Positions 29,501 through 39,662 of a DNA stretch of 64,000 nt are shown in pieces. The DNA comes from Yponomeuta sedellus (lineage: Eukaryota; Arthropoda; Insecta; Lepidoptera; Yponomeutidae). A program made the translations under genes and the position numbers. The first letter of the stretch is position 1. Each line of letters starts with the position of its first letter. The notes under the pieces are model-generated. The model was not told the DNA's origin. It saw only the letters and a program-made list of their open reading frames with translations, and did not search any database. The stretch lies in contig OW203743.1 of the NCBI GenBank assembly GCA_934045075.1, positions 17,417,152-17,481,151 of the forward strand, given 5' to 3'.

Positions 29501-29689
29501 ATCATTTTTATAATGTGTGAATACGCTAAAATGTGGAGCCTCTGCTTCCCAAAAGAGGGATAGGACCCTGTAGCTTAGGGTAAGCATCGCTCACCATCAG
29601 TTATACCGTCAGTTATATTTATTACATCAGTCACCATCAGTTCTATGGTGCAATATAATAAAATTTAAAAAATATGTTATTTTTAGACA

Positions 29690-29720
29690 ATTAATTAGTT
29701 TAATAATTAAACTAATTAAT
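29690..29720. repeat. 13-bp AT-rich palindrome
   Basis: 'attaattagttta' pairs with 29708-29720 across ataat. Low sequence complexity reduces its weight. Confidence 0.6.
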
Positions 29721-30037
29721 CCTACTATGTCCTATCCTAATCTGCTGTGTGGTGTCGGCCCTAGAGAATAGCACCAACCCAATTCTTCCCGCGAGTGTCG
29801 TATTAGACGACTAAGGGACACAAACCGGGGGGGTTGGCAGCAGCGCCCCCTAGCAGTATAATTCCACCGAACTGCGATCCCCAACCCACATGCTCAGCGT
29901 GGGGATTATGGGCATTACCCCCTGTGATAGCACAACGTGGCTCTCTTTAGGGGAGGGCTGAGCAGTGGTCTAGTATAGCCTGACGACGACGACGAGTCCT
30001 ACTAATCACATAATCATTTATGTGAACACTATATGTC

Positions 30038-30112
30038 AAACATGCACTAAGAAGAAGATATCGATAATCATAATAATTAAAATTATCGATATCTTCTTCA
30101 TAGAGCATGTTT
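30038..30112. repeat. 31-bp inverted repeat, 13-nt spacer
   Basis: The arm 30038-30068 (containing 'gaagaagatatcgataat') pairs with 30082-30112 with two mismatches. Confidence 0.8.
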
Positions 30113-30437
30113 CACTCTTCCAGTTTGGTAGTGGGGGTTCACGTGCATGCAACGAAAGCGCGTCGCCTCGGTGAAGGCTGTAACTTTGTAACTAGGCGTG
30201 TTGCGCAACTCATTTATATGTAGTTGAGTATTTTCATTTTAATTTTATTTATTTGAAAAAAAAAAGGATACAGACTAAAATTCATACAAAAAAATACTGC
30301 AAGACAATATTAAACCTGAACCCATAAATATTTTTCACTCAATAGCTATGATGTAGAGTAACTAGGTGACAAGGATGTCAATTGTGCATATAAGTACGAG
30401 TACATCAAATGGAATACAAGTAGACAATAATCGTTAT

Positions 30438-30668
30438 CAACCCTTGCAAGTCCCCACTGCTGGGGCACGGGTCTCTTCCTGCATCGCAGGAAGGTTAGGC
30501 CATACCCCACCACGGGGGCCAAGTCCGGGTTGGTGGAGGATTGTAAGACAGTGGCGGGCCTTACTGTCAGAAGTTATCAAGCCGCCCATAAGCGGCCTCT
30601 GACATGGCTTAACGACTGCCATTACATGACAGTCGGCACTAACGGCTTAACGTGCCTTGCGAATCACG
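30438..30668 (-). mobile_element. 5S-rRNA-derived SINE, 3' two thirds
   Basis: It runs from 'caacccttgcaagtccccac' through 'gttggtggaggattgtaaga' to 'taacggcttaacgtgccttg'. It is well preserved but lacks the 5S-like head. Confidence 0.7.
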
Positions 30669-30949
30669 GAGACAATAATATATAAGTAAAATGAAAATAG
30701 AGCAACAACTAGCTTTAACAGCAAATTTAGTAGGCAAATTAAGGAGTACAGCAGAATGGCCATTAGTTAGGTATTTTTGAGCCAAGCCGCTAGATGGCGT
30801 CAGTCTAGCGTAATACATTGCGCAGATTGAGCTAAAAAGTATCGCAAAATTATAGCCAAAATTATAGTTTAAAGTTTCACTTTAAACTGTCGCGTAACCA
30901 GCCACAATTCCAAACGCCTTTCCTTTTTAAATAATAATAATAATATTGG

Positions 30950-31343
30950 CATTTTGCATCTACTTAATGAGATGATTTATACAGCGTCCAGTGGTATCTT
31001 CACTCACACTAGATGGGTGAAGGGACCACTCCGACGCTGTAGTGCCTGGGACATGGTTTTTATAGATGGTCTAGGCTTGCCTAGCACCTATACCATCCTG
31101 ACAGCTTAGTCGGCCTAGCCCACAGGAAAGACTAGTCAATACGTGCGGAGCCAACCAAGCCGCGGGTTTCCTCACGATGTTTTCCTTCACAGTTAGCGTG
31201 TGGTATTGCGACTACAAATTCGCAAATGTACGTAACTTTGAAATTAAACAAAGTCATTGGTACATGCCGGCACTCGGGATCGAACCTGGGGCTCTCGCTT
31301 GCCAGTCCATGGTTTTACTCACTGAGCTACCACCGATTATCCT
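30950..31343 (-). mobile_element. tRNA-derived SINE family 3, best copy
   Basis: Read from 31343 leftward, the head is tRNA-like with the A box 'tggtagctcagtgag' and B box 'ggttcgatcccgag'. The body follows ('caatgactttg', 'aaacatcgtgaggaaaccc', 'ccgcacgtattgactagtct', 'caggatggtataggtgctag'). It ends near 'catctcattaagtagatgca'. I take this as the reference for the family in the window. Confidence 0.72.
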
Positions 31344-31589
31344 CTTTAAAAGTTTGGTTTTATTTTATTACATCGAATTTGTCTTGATTTAGTGCCCTAA
31401 GGGCTAAATTAGAGTGAACGGAAACGCGTAACGAGTGACAGAGACCTATTTCGTTTGTCAAATCAGCAGCAAGGAAGGAAATGGACCTAAAACATGTAAA
31501 TGAGAGACTTATTTCTGTTTTTACGAAAAAATATAGCTACACGTACAATTGTGCCAAGAAATTACCAGGAAAGATCAATAATACACAAA

Positions 31590-31960
31590 CTGTTTGTTAT
31601 TCATCCAAATTTATTTTATCACCTTCAAAGTATGTTCCTTCAGAAACGATATACTTACGCCAACGAATAATCCAATCATCAAAACATTTTTTAAATGCTG
31701 TTTCCGGAATTGAGTTCATTTCTCGACGCGCATGTCTTCTACCGATTGAAAACGGGTGCCACGAAGTGGTAATTTGAGTTTAGGAAAAAGAAAGAAGTCG
31801 GCTGGAGCCATATCTACTGAATATGGTGATTGGTCAAATCTGGTGAATATAGTGGTTGGTCAAAAATTCGTTCACAATCATGGCCTTGTGCGAGTGCGCA
31901 ATCAATGGAGTGCTTTCCAGAAATCTGGCCTTTTCGTCGAATTTACTCTTTTAAATAAAT
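31590..31960 (-). pseudogene. Mariner-like transposase, C-terminal fragment
   Basis: Minus-strand translation gives HKAMIVNEFL, SPYSVDMAPADFFLFPKL, LPLRGTRFQSVEDMR, EMNSIPETAFKKCFDDW and EGTYFEGDKINLDE, then a stop. The block before DFFLFPKL carries the third catalytic Asp of mariner (D,D34D) in the SPYSVDMAP motif. At least two frameshifts and stops break it, and the N-terminal two thirds are missing. Confidence 0.78.
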
Positions 31961-31963
31961 TCG

Positions 31964-32034
31964 GGGGCACGGGTCTCTTTCCTAAGGAAGGTATAGGCCA
32001 TACTCCACCACGGGGCCAAGTCCGGATTGGTTGA
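31964..32034 (-). mobile_element. 5S-SINE (subfamily B) tail fragment
   Basis: 'gggggcacgggtctctttcc' ... 'ggccatactccaccacgggg' adjoins the mariner fragment. Confidence 0.5.
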
Positions 32035-32420
32035 GTTAAATTCAAATAATATTCTTTATTTACGGTTTGACCCGTACTCGAACTTGTAGTTCTCTGAAAA
32101 AGAACTACAATTCTCTTAGTATACTACAACTTCCAAACAACAAAATCACTTGCCCTGATCCCAATCTAGGATACCTCTGCTATGCTAACTAGGCAAGGAC
32201 ACAAATATGGAAATTCACCCTTTGTTCTATTCCAAACCATAATCTAGCTTTGTGCCAAATTGCATAAAGATCCGTTCAGCAGTTCTGGTGCGATTGAATA
32301 ACAGACATCTGTCCATCCAGACTTTCGTATTAATATAAATAGGAGGTTCTAAGAGCTTTTACATACAAAAGACACGTCGTGCTGCGACGCGTTAATTTGG
32401 ATAAATTATTTTCTTGAACA

Positions 32421-32580
32421 TAGGGCGGCTTGAAAACTTCTGACAGTAAGACCAGCCACTAGTTTTGGAAGCCTCCACCGATCCGGACTTGGCCCTCGTA
32501 ATGCAGTATGGCCTATACCTTGTTGAGGGAAGAGACCCGTGCCCCTCGTTGGGGATATAACGGGTTGATGATGATGAAAG
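32421..32580 (+). mobile_element. 5S-SINE (subfamily B) 3' half with GATGAT tail
   Basis: It runs from 'agggcggcttgaaaacttct' through 'agcctccaccgatccggact' to 'gatataacgggttgatgatg'. The end is a short ATG/GAT simple repeat, as expected for a SINE 3' end. Confidence 0.62.
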
Positions 32581-33043
32581 AAGAGTAAAACCTGTTTATT
32601 CATGTCAACGTACATGATAAAAAAATTGTGAGGCTTATACAACTTAAAATTAAGACAAAAGTAGAGTGGCGCAAAATATAACTTCGTGTAGGAACGGTGT
32701 CCCCAGACTAGGCGCAGCCTTTATACTAACTTGTTTAAAAATAAATGTGGCGTATCCTTGCTTGAATTTGAGTTAGTATACATATTATGTGTAAGAGCCC
32801 TAACTTAATATACAACGTCACAGACAAATTGAAAAGCTGTGGCGTCAGTAGAGCTAGCCAAACTGCTAGTCTACGGAAACACACTCGGCAAAATCTTAAA
32901 AGTCCCTTTGCTGTACGAGTTTCGCTTTTCGCTCAACAGAAAAAGAACTACCGTAAGAGAGCTTTGCTATTGACTGTACAGTTCAGTATACAGATATTCA
33001 TCGCCAATCGCTGCCAAGTTTTTTTCTTCAGGGTGACCGGCGC

Positions 33044-33903
33044 AAAGATGGAGTTGTAAAATTGTTCTAGTAATTTTACATTATACCGAGTACACAGCTT
33101 TGTATACGCAGCAGTCATCAGCCAATGTCCATTCACTGCTGTTAATCATCAGCCATTGTTAAGTCACTGCTGTAAATTATCAACCGAAGTTCAATTCAAT
33201 GCTGTTAATCATCAGCTAATGTTCATTCACTGCTGTTAATCATTACCTAATGTTCATTCACTGCTGTCAATCATCAGAAAATGTTCATTCACTGCTGTCA
33301 ATCATCACCTAATGTTCATTCACTGCTGTTAATCATCAGATAATGTTCATTCACTGCTGTTAATCGTCAGCCAATGCTCATTCACTGCTATTAATCATCG
33401 GCTAATGTTCATTCCCTGATGTTAATCATCGACTTATGTTCATTCAATGCTGTTAATCATCAGCTAATGCTCATTCACTGCTATTAATCATCGGCTAATG
33501 TTCATTCACCGTTGTTAATCGTCGGCTAATGTTCATTTACTGCTGTTAATCATCAGCTAATTTTCATTCACTGATGTTAATCATCATCATCAACATCAGT
33601 GAATGTTAATTCACTGCTGTAAATAATCAACCAAAGTTCGCGCCACAAAACGCGTGACTCGTGCTGTCATATAAAGATATTCAAATAGCGCTCGAAATTG
33701 CATTTATTTTCGTTATTCAGGTTATGGTTCTTAAGCTCCTTATAGACCGGAGATCACTTGCAAGTTTTGCAGCAGTGACTTTACATTGGCTGATGATTAA
33801 CAGCAGTGAATGAACATTGACTGATCACTGCTGAATTTGAGTTACTTTTCATACTCAGTATAATGTAAAACTTGACTGGAACAATTTTACAACTCCATCT
33901 TTT
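33044..33903. mobile_element. Foldback-like element: inverted repeats around a 31-bp minisatellite
   Basis: The terminal segments 33044-33092 and 33852-33903 are inverted copies of each other ('gatggagttgtaaaattgtt' in both, with a few changes further in). Inside the left arm a 31-bp array runs right to about 33632. An inverted unit of the same array sits next to the right arm (33785-33825). No protein is encoded. Confidence 0.7.
33111..33632 (+). repeat. 31-bp minisatellite, about 16-17 units
   Basis: The unit is 'tcatcagctaatgttcattc' plus 'actgctgttaa', with scattered substitutions. Several units have lost or gained a base near the ends. Confidence 0.88.
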
Positions 33904-34016
33904 CAAAATCAAATGTTCAAATTGGACAATAAAATTAGTGTGCTGAAAAGTCAGTCTTTTCAAATAAAAAAACACGCAACTAACGTTACATTATTTTCCC
34001 TGGCAGTTATAGAGTA

Positions 34017-34273
34017 CAGTCTATTTATTCTTACTTGTCCAATTTAGTAAACAAGATTCTACCCCTAAACTGTAACTTTTTAGTCCAAAACTGCCATATT
34101 TCCATAAATGAAGTAACTTGGAACACTCTTTTAGATAACACGCTGCCAATTTTATAAACATAGTTCATGATAGTTCATGAATTTGCGAGAAAATGTCTAG
34201 TTTAGGCTTCTAATCTCAATCATAAGGTTAGAATCATGTTTACTAAATTGGACAAGTAAGAATAAATAGACTG
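34017..34273. mobile_element. Tc1/mariner-type MITE with TA target duplication
   Basis: The ends begin 'cagtctatttattcttactt' on each strand. The inverted repeat is about 35-45 bp with one or two changes. TA flanks both sides (34015-34016 and 34274-34275). The 257-bp interior has no coding content. Confidence 0.78.
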
Positions 34274-34585
34274 TAGTTTTGCTACTAAAAATCACTAATC
34301 TCACAAATTTTCTTATAAAATCAAGTGTATTTAAATCATACTATCGATACGAAGATACAAGTGTGACAATGCATTTTACAGAAAGATAACCTACACAGAA
34401 AAGGCCATGCATTTAACAAACCGCCACTCTTCAGTCAACTGAGCAGGTAATTTTAACACAATTTCCAAGTTTTCCCGCCGGCACGCTTCCACTCAAGGTT
34501 TGAGGCGACATAGACCAAAAATGCATAGAAGCATAAGCAAGCAACATATAGCACCCAAAGACTATACCAAGTGAATATATATGTG

Positions 34586-34688
<103 letters not shown>

Positions 34689-34947
34689 AAACAATTGGGT
34701 TGGGTTATTTTTATTATAAGGGTATATCATGCACATCATATATATACACACATACACACACACACACGCTTTGATTTAGATTACATATATTAAGAGTTTT
34801 AGAGTTATTATGATTATTAAAGGCTACAATATATTTTTCTAAGCTACGTAGAAAAATTCAGCATTTATTGTAATAAACTAACTTTTTTTATTTTTATTCA
34901 ATAATATTGTTGTTTCTTAATGGTTCGCGATACTCATTGATACTTAC

Positions 34948-35018
34948 ATATTAAACGGGTCAAATCGCGATTATTACGTTTTACCTTATAAATAATCGCG
35001 ATTTGACCCATTTAATAT
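34948..35018. mobile_element. Internally deleted MITE, 28-bp arms
   Basis: Arms 34948-34975 and 34991-35018 ('gggtcaaatcgcgattatt' and complement) differ at one base. The same terminal sequence bounds the larger element at 38354-38511, so this is a deletion derivative with almost no interior. Confidence 0.72.
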
Positions 35019-35139
35019 ATAACTAAATATTCTTGTTATTGAATACTACTTACGGCGAAACTATAATTTAAATGGACGAGCTTTTTTATTTAACGATTCG
35101 AATCACAAATGGTACATTTGGAACGAACATTTATAAATA

Positions 35140-35390
35140 ATAATAAACTGGAACGACTTCAGGTGTGGTTTTATTTGTAGATTTAGTATAATATTTTAAT
35201 AAAACATAAAACTGGATAAAAACGGATAAACGGAGAAGCAAGTAAAATAGTCAGATCTGGTCGAAGGGTAAAGTAGTAGTGATGAAAAATGAGGGAAATC
35301 GAAGAATGTGTGACCTAATTTAAATATTTGAAAATGATAGATAGAAAAAGAAATAAAAATGGTGTGAAGAGGTTTGCACCGCTACACATT
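35140..35390 (+). repeat. Unclassified dispersed repeat
   Basis: It runs from 'ataataataaactggaacga' through 'cagatctggtcgaagggtaa' to 'tgtgaagaggtttgcaccgc'. Copies in the window are at 12480-12705 (-) and 49590-50070 (+, interrupted). Confidence 0.62.
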
Positions 35391-35671
35391 TATTTGATGA
35401 GAATGCTTCTATGTATTTTAACTCTACGGGCGACGCAACGCCGAGTTGGATCGAACCCAGCCACATTTAAATCGTTTACGCAGAGATCTTTATAATTTAT
35501 TCCCGTTATTAGCCGATAGCGGCCATTTGCGAGATTACTTTGCGGAGTTAATACGGGTCTGTTTATAGCATAAGCCTACACGTCCTGCTTCGGGGCACGG
35601 GCAACGAAAGAGTACGTGCTTAATTACAATCCTTCAGGTACTGCCACAAATTTTGTATTATATGCTACGTA

Positions 35672-35897
35672 AGCTCGTAGCCCCGGCTGCCTCAGTGATC
35701 TTAAGCGATCACGAAGGTTAAACAACACAGGCGCGTTCAGTCAATGGATGGGTGACCATCTGTAACTAACGCTAATAGTGGCACTTTTCCGAGCGGTTAC
35801 TTGCTTCACAAGGCACGATTGGTAGTTGGTACCGGTTGCCCTCGAAAGATGGTAGTCGATAAGCTAAGTCAGAGACCTTAGGGCGGCTTGAAAACTA
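35672..35897 (+). mobile_element. 5S-rRNA-derived SINE subfamily B, clearest 5S-like head
   Basis: The head 'cgatcacgaaggttaaacaa' followed by 'ggcgcg' and 'tggatgggtgacc' follows insect 5S rRNA base for base over long stretches (A box, intermediate element, C box). The body then includes 'ggcacttttccgagcgg' and 'agggcggcttgaaaact'. The copy stops where a tRNA-derived SINE begins. Confidence 0.78.
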
Positions 35898-35904
35898 CCT
35901 TAAA

Positions 35905-36113
35905 ACCTATTTAGAGGCTAAAAAATTCACCCATGCCGGGATTCGAACCCGCAACCTCTGGCTATCCGTGCCAGCGCTCTACCAATTGAGCCAATGGGCG
36001 ACTCATCGGCATCAGTGAAATTTCGAACCTCTTTACACTATTCTCTGTATTACGTACAGGCAGCGACATCTGGCTCAATCAAATTGCATCACTTACAGCC
36101 CCGACTACCTACT
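35905..36113 (-). mobile_element. tRNA-derived SINE family 1, full length
   Basis: 'aaacctatttagaggctaaa', B box complement 'gggattcgaaccc', A box complement 'ccaattgagccaatgggcga', then the leader 'gtattacgtacaggcagcga'. Confidence 0.75.
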
Positions 36114-36702
36114 TTGCAGTTAAAACTACTTTGAAAACTACTGACAGTAAGAACAGCCATGATGCTACGTAAAAACGAATGACAATGAATTGAAACCTGG
36201 TCGGACCCTTAAGTAAGACACCCATGTTATGGAGACTACAAAACATGGACGTATATTTTTATTTAAAAAAATATTTGTTCAGGACTGCAGCAGCGTATAG
36301 GCCGTATGGCACATGTCATCACGGCTCGCTGGCCATCATAGTTTTTTATATTGGAAAAGGAAAACGATTTTCTTTTGTCTTTTTTGACTTATTGCTGTCA
36401 TGGCTTTGAAAAATGTAGTACGCACATGAAAATTGTATTTTCCTTCGTTTTTATTCGATCGCACAAACGAATTTCATTAAACGCCTTTCCATCTGCCCGT
36501 TCCCGCCGATGTCTACGATACAACATTATTTAGCTTAGGCTGGGAGTAACTACATATAGCTAATATTAATGACTGTCGATGTTCATTGTGTTCAAGATAA
36601 ATTAGATTTAGGATAATTAAGGTTATCTGTACAATAATCGCGAGTAAACTCTTTAGCTACCTAAAACTAGGTCTCGTACTAAAATTTATGACTTCACAGC
36701 AA

Positions 36703-36880
36703 ATCAATTTATTTTAACGTAAAGAATTTACATTCTGAATATCAAAGTACAATGTAAGCCGGAGCCTTCAGGCCATAGTGTAGTGGATAAAAAAGCAGCG
36801 ACAAACAAACTCCACTCCTAACATCTTTTCTTAAGTTATTTTAGACCTAATACATCAGTTGCCACCTGGTTAGACCTGAG
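36703..36880 (+). repeat. Dispersed repeat with one 45-bp-minisatellite unit
   Basis: 'atcaatttattttaacgtaa' plus 'agaatttacattctg', then 'gtacaatgtaagccggagcc' and the same downstream body as 4775-5010. Confidence 0.6.
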
Positions 36881-36944
36881 ATTTCCGTACTTAGCCTCAT
36901 AGTTGGGTTATTGTACGTAGCAAGCGCTGAGGTACGCTAGCACC

Positions 36945-37130
36945 TCAGATACTAGGGTTTCCTTACGATGTTTTCCTTCACGTCAGCGAGTAGTATTGCT
37001 ACTATAATTTCACAAATGTACATAACTTAGAAAACAAAGTCATTGGTACATGCCGGGGTTCGAATACACGACCTCCCGATTGAGAAGCCGGCGTTTTACA
37101 CCGCTCCGATACCACCGCTAGTTGCCACCT
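36945..37130 (-). mobile_element. tRNA-derived SINE family 3 fragment
   Basis: 'tttccttacgatgttttcct' ... 'acaaagtcattggtacatgc', then the tRNA-like head with the B box complement 'ggggttcgaatacacg'. Confidence 0.6.
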
Positions 37131-37621
37131 ATACGTATGATAATTCATGATCGCCATCAATAACTACAAATGCCAAAGCGTTTTTAGTTGACTTACAAAA
37201 GCAGGAAAACCATAAGTGCTGCGGCCAAGCGTTCGCTTACGAGCATAATTCACGTAGAAAGTTTCAAGTCCCAGCGCTAGTTTACGATGCGACTAGATTA
37301 GGTCACAACTTGTAAACAATGCGCCGGAGGCATAACTTCCGGTCTGGTAACTTCCGGGGCACTAAACTTAGAAACAATGGCCGCTGAGACAGTGTCTCCT
37401 GGTGAGCCGCTTTAGTAGCCAACTGATAACTCGACTCGGCACTGGCGGGGAGATTCTAAAATACACAGTTGTTCAATGGACGTACAGTAGAAGGATTATG
37501 TTTGTTTCATTGACACAATTTCTTTTGTTACTACAGTGAAATTCTACAATTCGGAACGGCCTGTTTTGGTGGGATTAACACAAAAATAATGACTTTGTTG
37601 CCTAATCATACTGTTTTTTAT

Positions 37622-38322
37622 TTTTAATGCACTAACCCGTGCTAAGAACAATTTTAAAAACCTATTTAGAGGCTAAAAATTCTACCTATGCCGAGATTCG
37701 AACCCGCGACCTGTGGCTATCCTTGCCAGCGCTCTTTCCAACTGAGCTAATGGGTGACTCACCGGCATCAGTCATATTTCGAACCTCTTTACGCTATTCT
37801 CTGTATTACGTACAGGCAGCGACATCTGGCTTAAGTAAATTGCATCACTTACAGCCCCGGCTACCTACTTTGCAGTTAGGTTTTTATATCGGAATGTGTA
37901 CGGACATCTATTTTTAATTTTTAATGCACTAACCGTTGCTAAGGACAATTTTAAAAACCTATTTAGAGGCTAAAAATTCCATCCATGCCGGGATTCGAAC
38001 CCGCGACCTCTGGCTATCCGTGCCAGCGCTCTTTCCAACTAAGCTAATGGGCGACTCACCGGCATCAGTGAAATTTCAAACGTCTTTACACTATTCTCTG
38101 TATTACGTACAGGCAGCGACATCTGGCTTAAGTAAATTGCATCACTTATAGCCCTGACTACCTACTTTGCAGTTATGTTTTTACATCGCAATGATATCAC
38201 TGTACGGACATCTATTTTTTATTTTTAATGCACTAACCCGTGCTAAGGACAATTTTAAAAACCTATTTAGAGGCTAAAAATTCCACTCATGCCGGGATTC
38301 GAACCCGCGACCTCTGGCTATG
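37622..38322 (-). mobile_element. Three tandem copies of SINE family 1 plus flank
   Basis: Copies start at about 37622, 37918 and 38222, each with 'tgcactaaccc(g)tgctaag', so the period is about 300 bp. The intervening flank 'ctacctactttgcagtta' ... 'gtacggacatctatttt' is repeated too. This shows tandem duplication of a SINE with its neighbourhood and not three insertions. The third copy is cut short by the next MITE. Confidence 0.72.
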
Positions 38323-38353
38323 TCGCTGGTAATTGATAACAATAACATTTACT

Positions 38354-38511
38354 TACATAGTTTTATATTAAAAAGGGTCAAATCGCGATTATTTATTAGG
38401 TAAAACGTAATTACCTTATTTCCCGACGTTTCGGCAGCGTTACAGTTGCCGTCGTCTCGGGTAGACCTAACAATTAATCGCGTTTAGACCCGTTCAATAT
38501 AGAACTATGTA
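38354..38511. mobile_element. MITE with ACGTTTCGGC core, 158 bp
   Basis: The imperfect terminal repeats of about 40 bp begin 'tacatagtt(t/c)tatatt' and include the cgcgatta block. The centre is 'cccgacgtttcggcagcgtt' ... 'gccgtcgtctcggg'. The core resembles that of the 56880 element although the terminal repeats are unrelated. Confidence 0.68.
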
Positions 38512-38871
38512 TGAGTGTCGAATCATTAAGAAATAGGTTTACATATAGGCACATACATTGAGACCATAGGTACTCTCCCTCCGAGAGAAGCCTGTGCTCT
38601 GCAGTGGGGCGCTTATAGACATTGAATTTAATAAACTATTGTGCGAAGGAAAGTTTTATTTACGTGAAATATATACGTATTATGAAGTTAATTATGCACT
38701 TAGAAGGAAAATAAAATCTTCCAACAAATTACCTAGCACTTAAGCAGAATAAAAACTGTATTTACGTGGATTTTACTCCTTATATTTTACATTTTACAAA
38801 GTACTGTGGTCCCGGAAGACTGAGGTGACAGGAGTCTTTTTGAACCATTAACTGTTAGTTTAGCAGAATTT

Positions 38872-39060
38872 ATAGTATAATAGTATAATAGTATAATAGT
38901 ATAATAGTATAATAGTATAATAGTATAATAGTATAATAGTATAATAGTATAATAGTATAATAGTATAATAGTATAATAGTATAATAGTATAATAGTATAA
39001 TAGTATAATAGTATAATAGTATAATAGTATAATAGTATAATAGTATAATAGTATAATAGT
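38872..39060. repeat. (TATAATAG)n microsatellite, left of BEL insertion
   Basis: About 23 units of an 8-bp repeat, continued on the other side of the BEL element (45632-45707). Confidence 0.93.
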
Positions 39061-39577
39061 TGTTGCTGGGGGTTATTTAGTGGACTGTATGGAAATTTTA
39101 AACATTCATAAAACAACAATTTGACAACGAAAGTTATAACGAAAAATATGATCGGATGCGAATTTCTAGATTAAGTGCTTCATCACATACCTGGTATCCT
39201 CTGGGAAGTAGAGCAGTGCTAGGGGCCTGGTCCTGGAGGCACATCAGCTACTCACAGGTGCGAGCTCGACTTACCGCCGCTTTTGCCTCTGATACCTAAT
39301 ATGGCACTTGCCCACATGAACCCACAGTGAATCCGCACTTCTAACAATATATTGAGCTTTACTATGTACGACAGCGACAAATAGATAGGAAAAACGTGAC
39401 TTTTACAGCAATTCTACGATAATTAAATGGTGACGTGACTACGGCCGAAAAACGAGAGGTGCCGAGCCGTTGCCGCCAAGTTGAACTGTGTGTGTTGCTA
39501 TATGCAACGCAAAATTATATCTACGAAAGTACGTGTGATACCACACTTAAAATTAATAATTACTACTAAACTGAACA
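39061..39577 (-). repeat. BEL/Pao 3' LTR
   Basis: Starts 'tgttgctgggggttattt' and ends 'ctactaaactgaaca'. It is identical to 45115-45631 as far as I can see. Confidence 0.93.
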
Positions 39578-39662
39578 TACCGCTCACCTAAATATGCAGT
39601 ATTTACGACACAAACAAGTTTAATAACTAAAATTACGATAACATTTATGCTAAACGACAAGA

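Noticed and set aside
26385..33632. CRISPR-like arrays
   Set aside because: The 45-bp and 31-bp arrays are head-to-tail without spacers, and the genome is eukaryotic.
38787..39119. Tyr/Ile/Leu-rich 110-codon frame
   Set aside because: It is a translation of the TATAATAG array.
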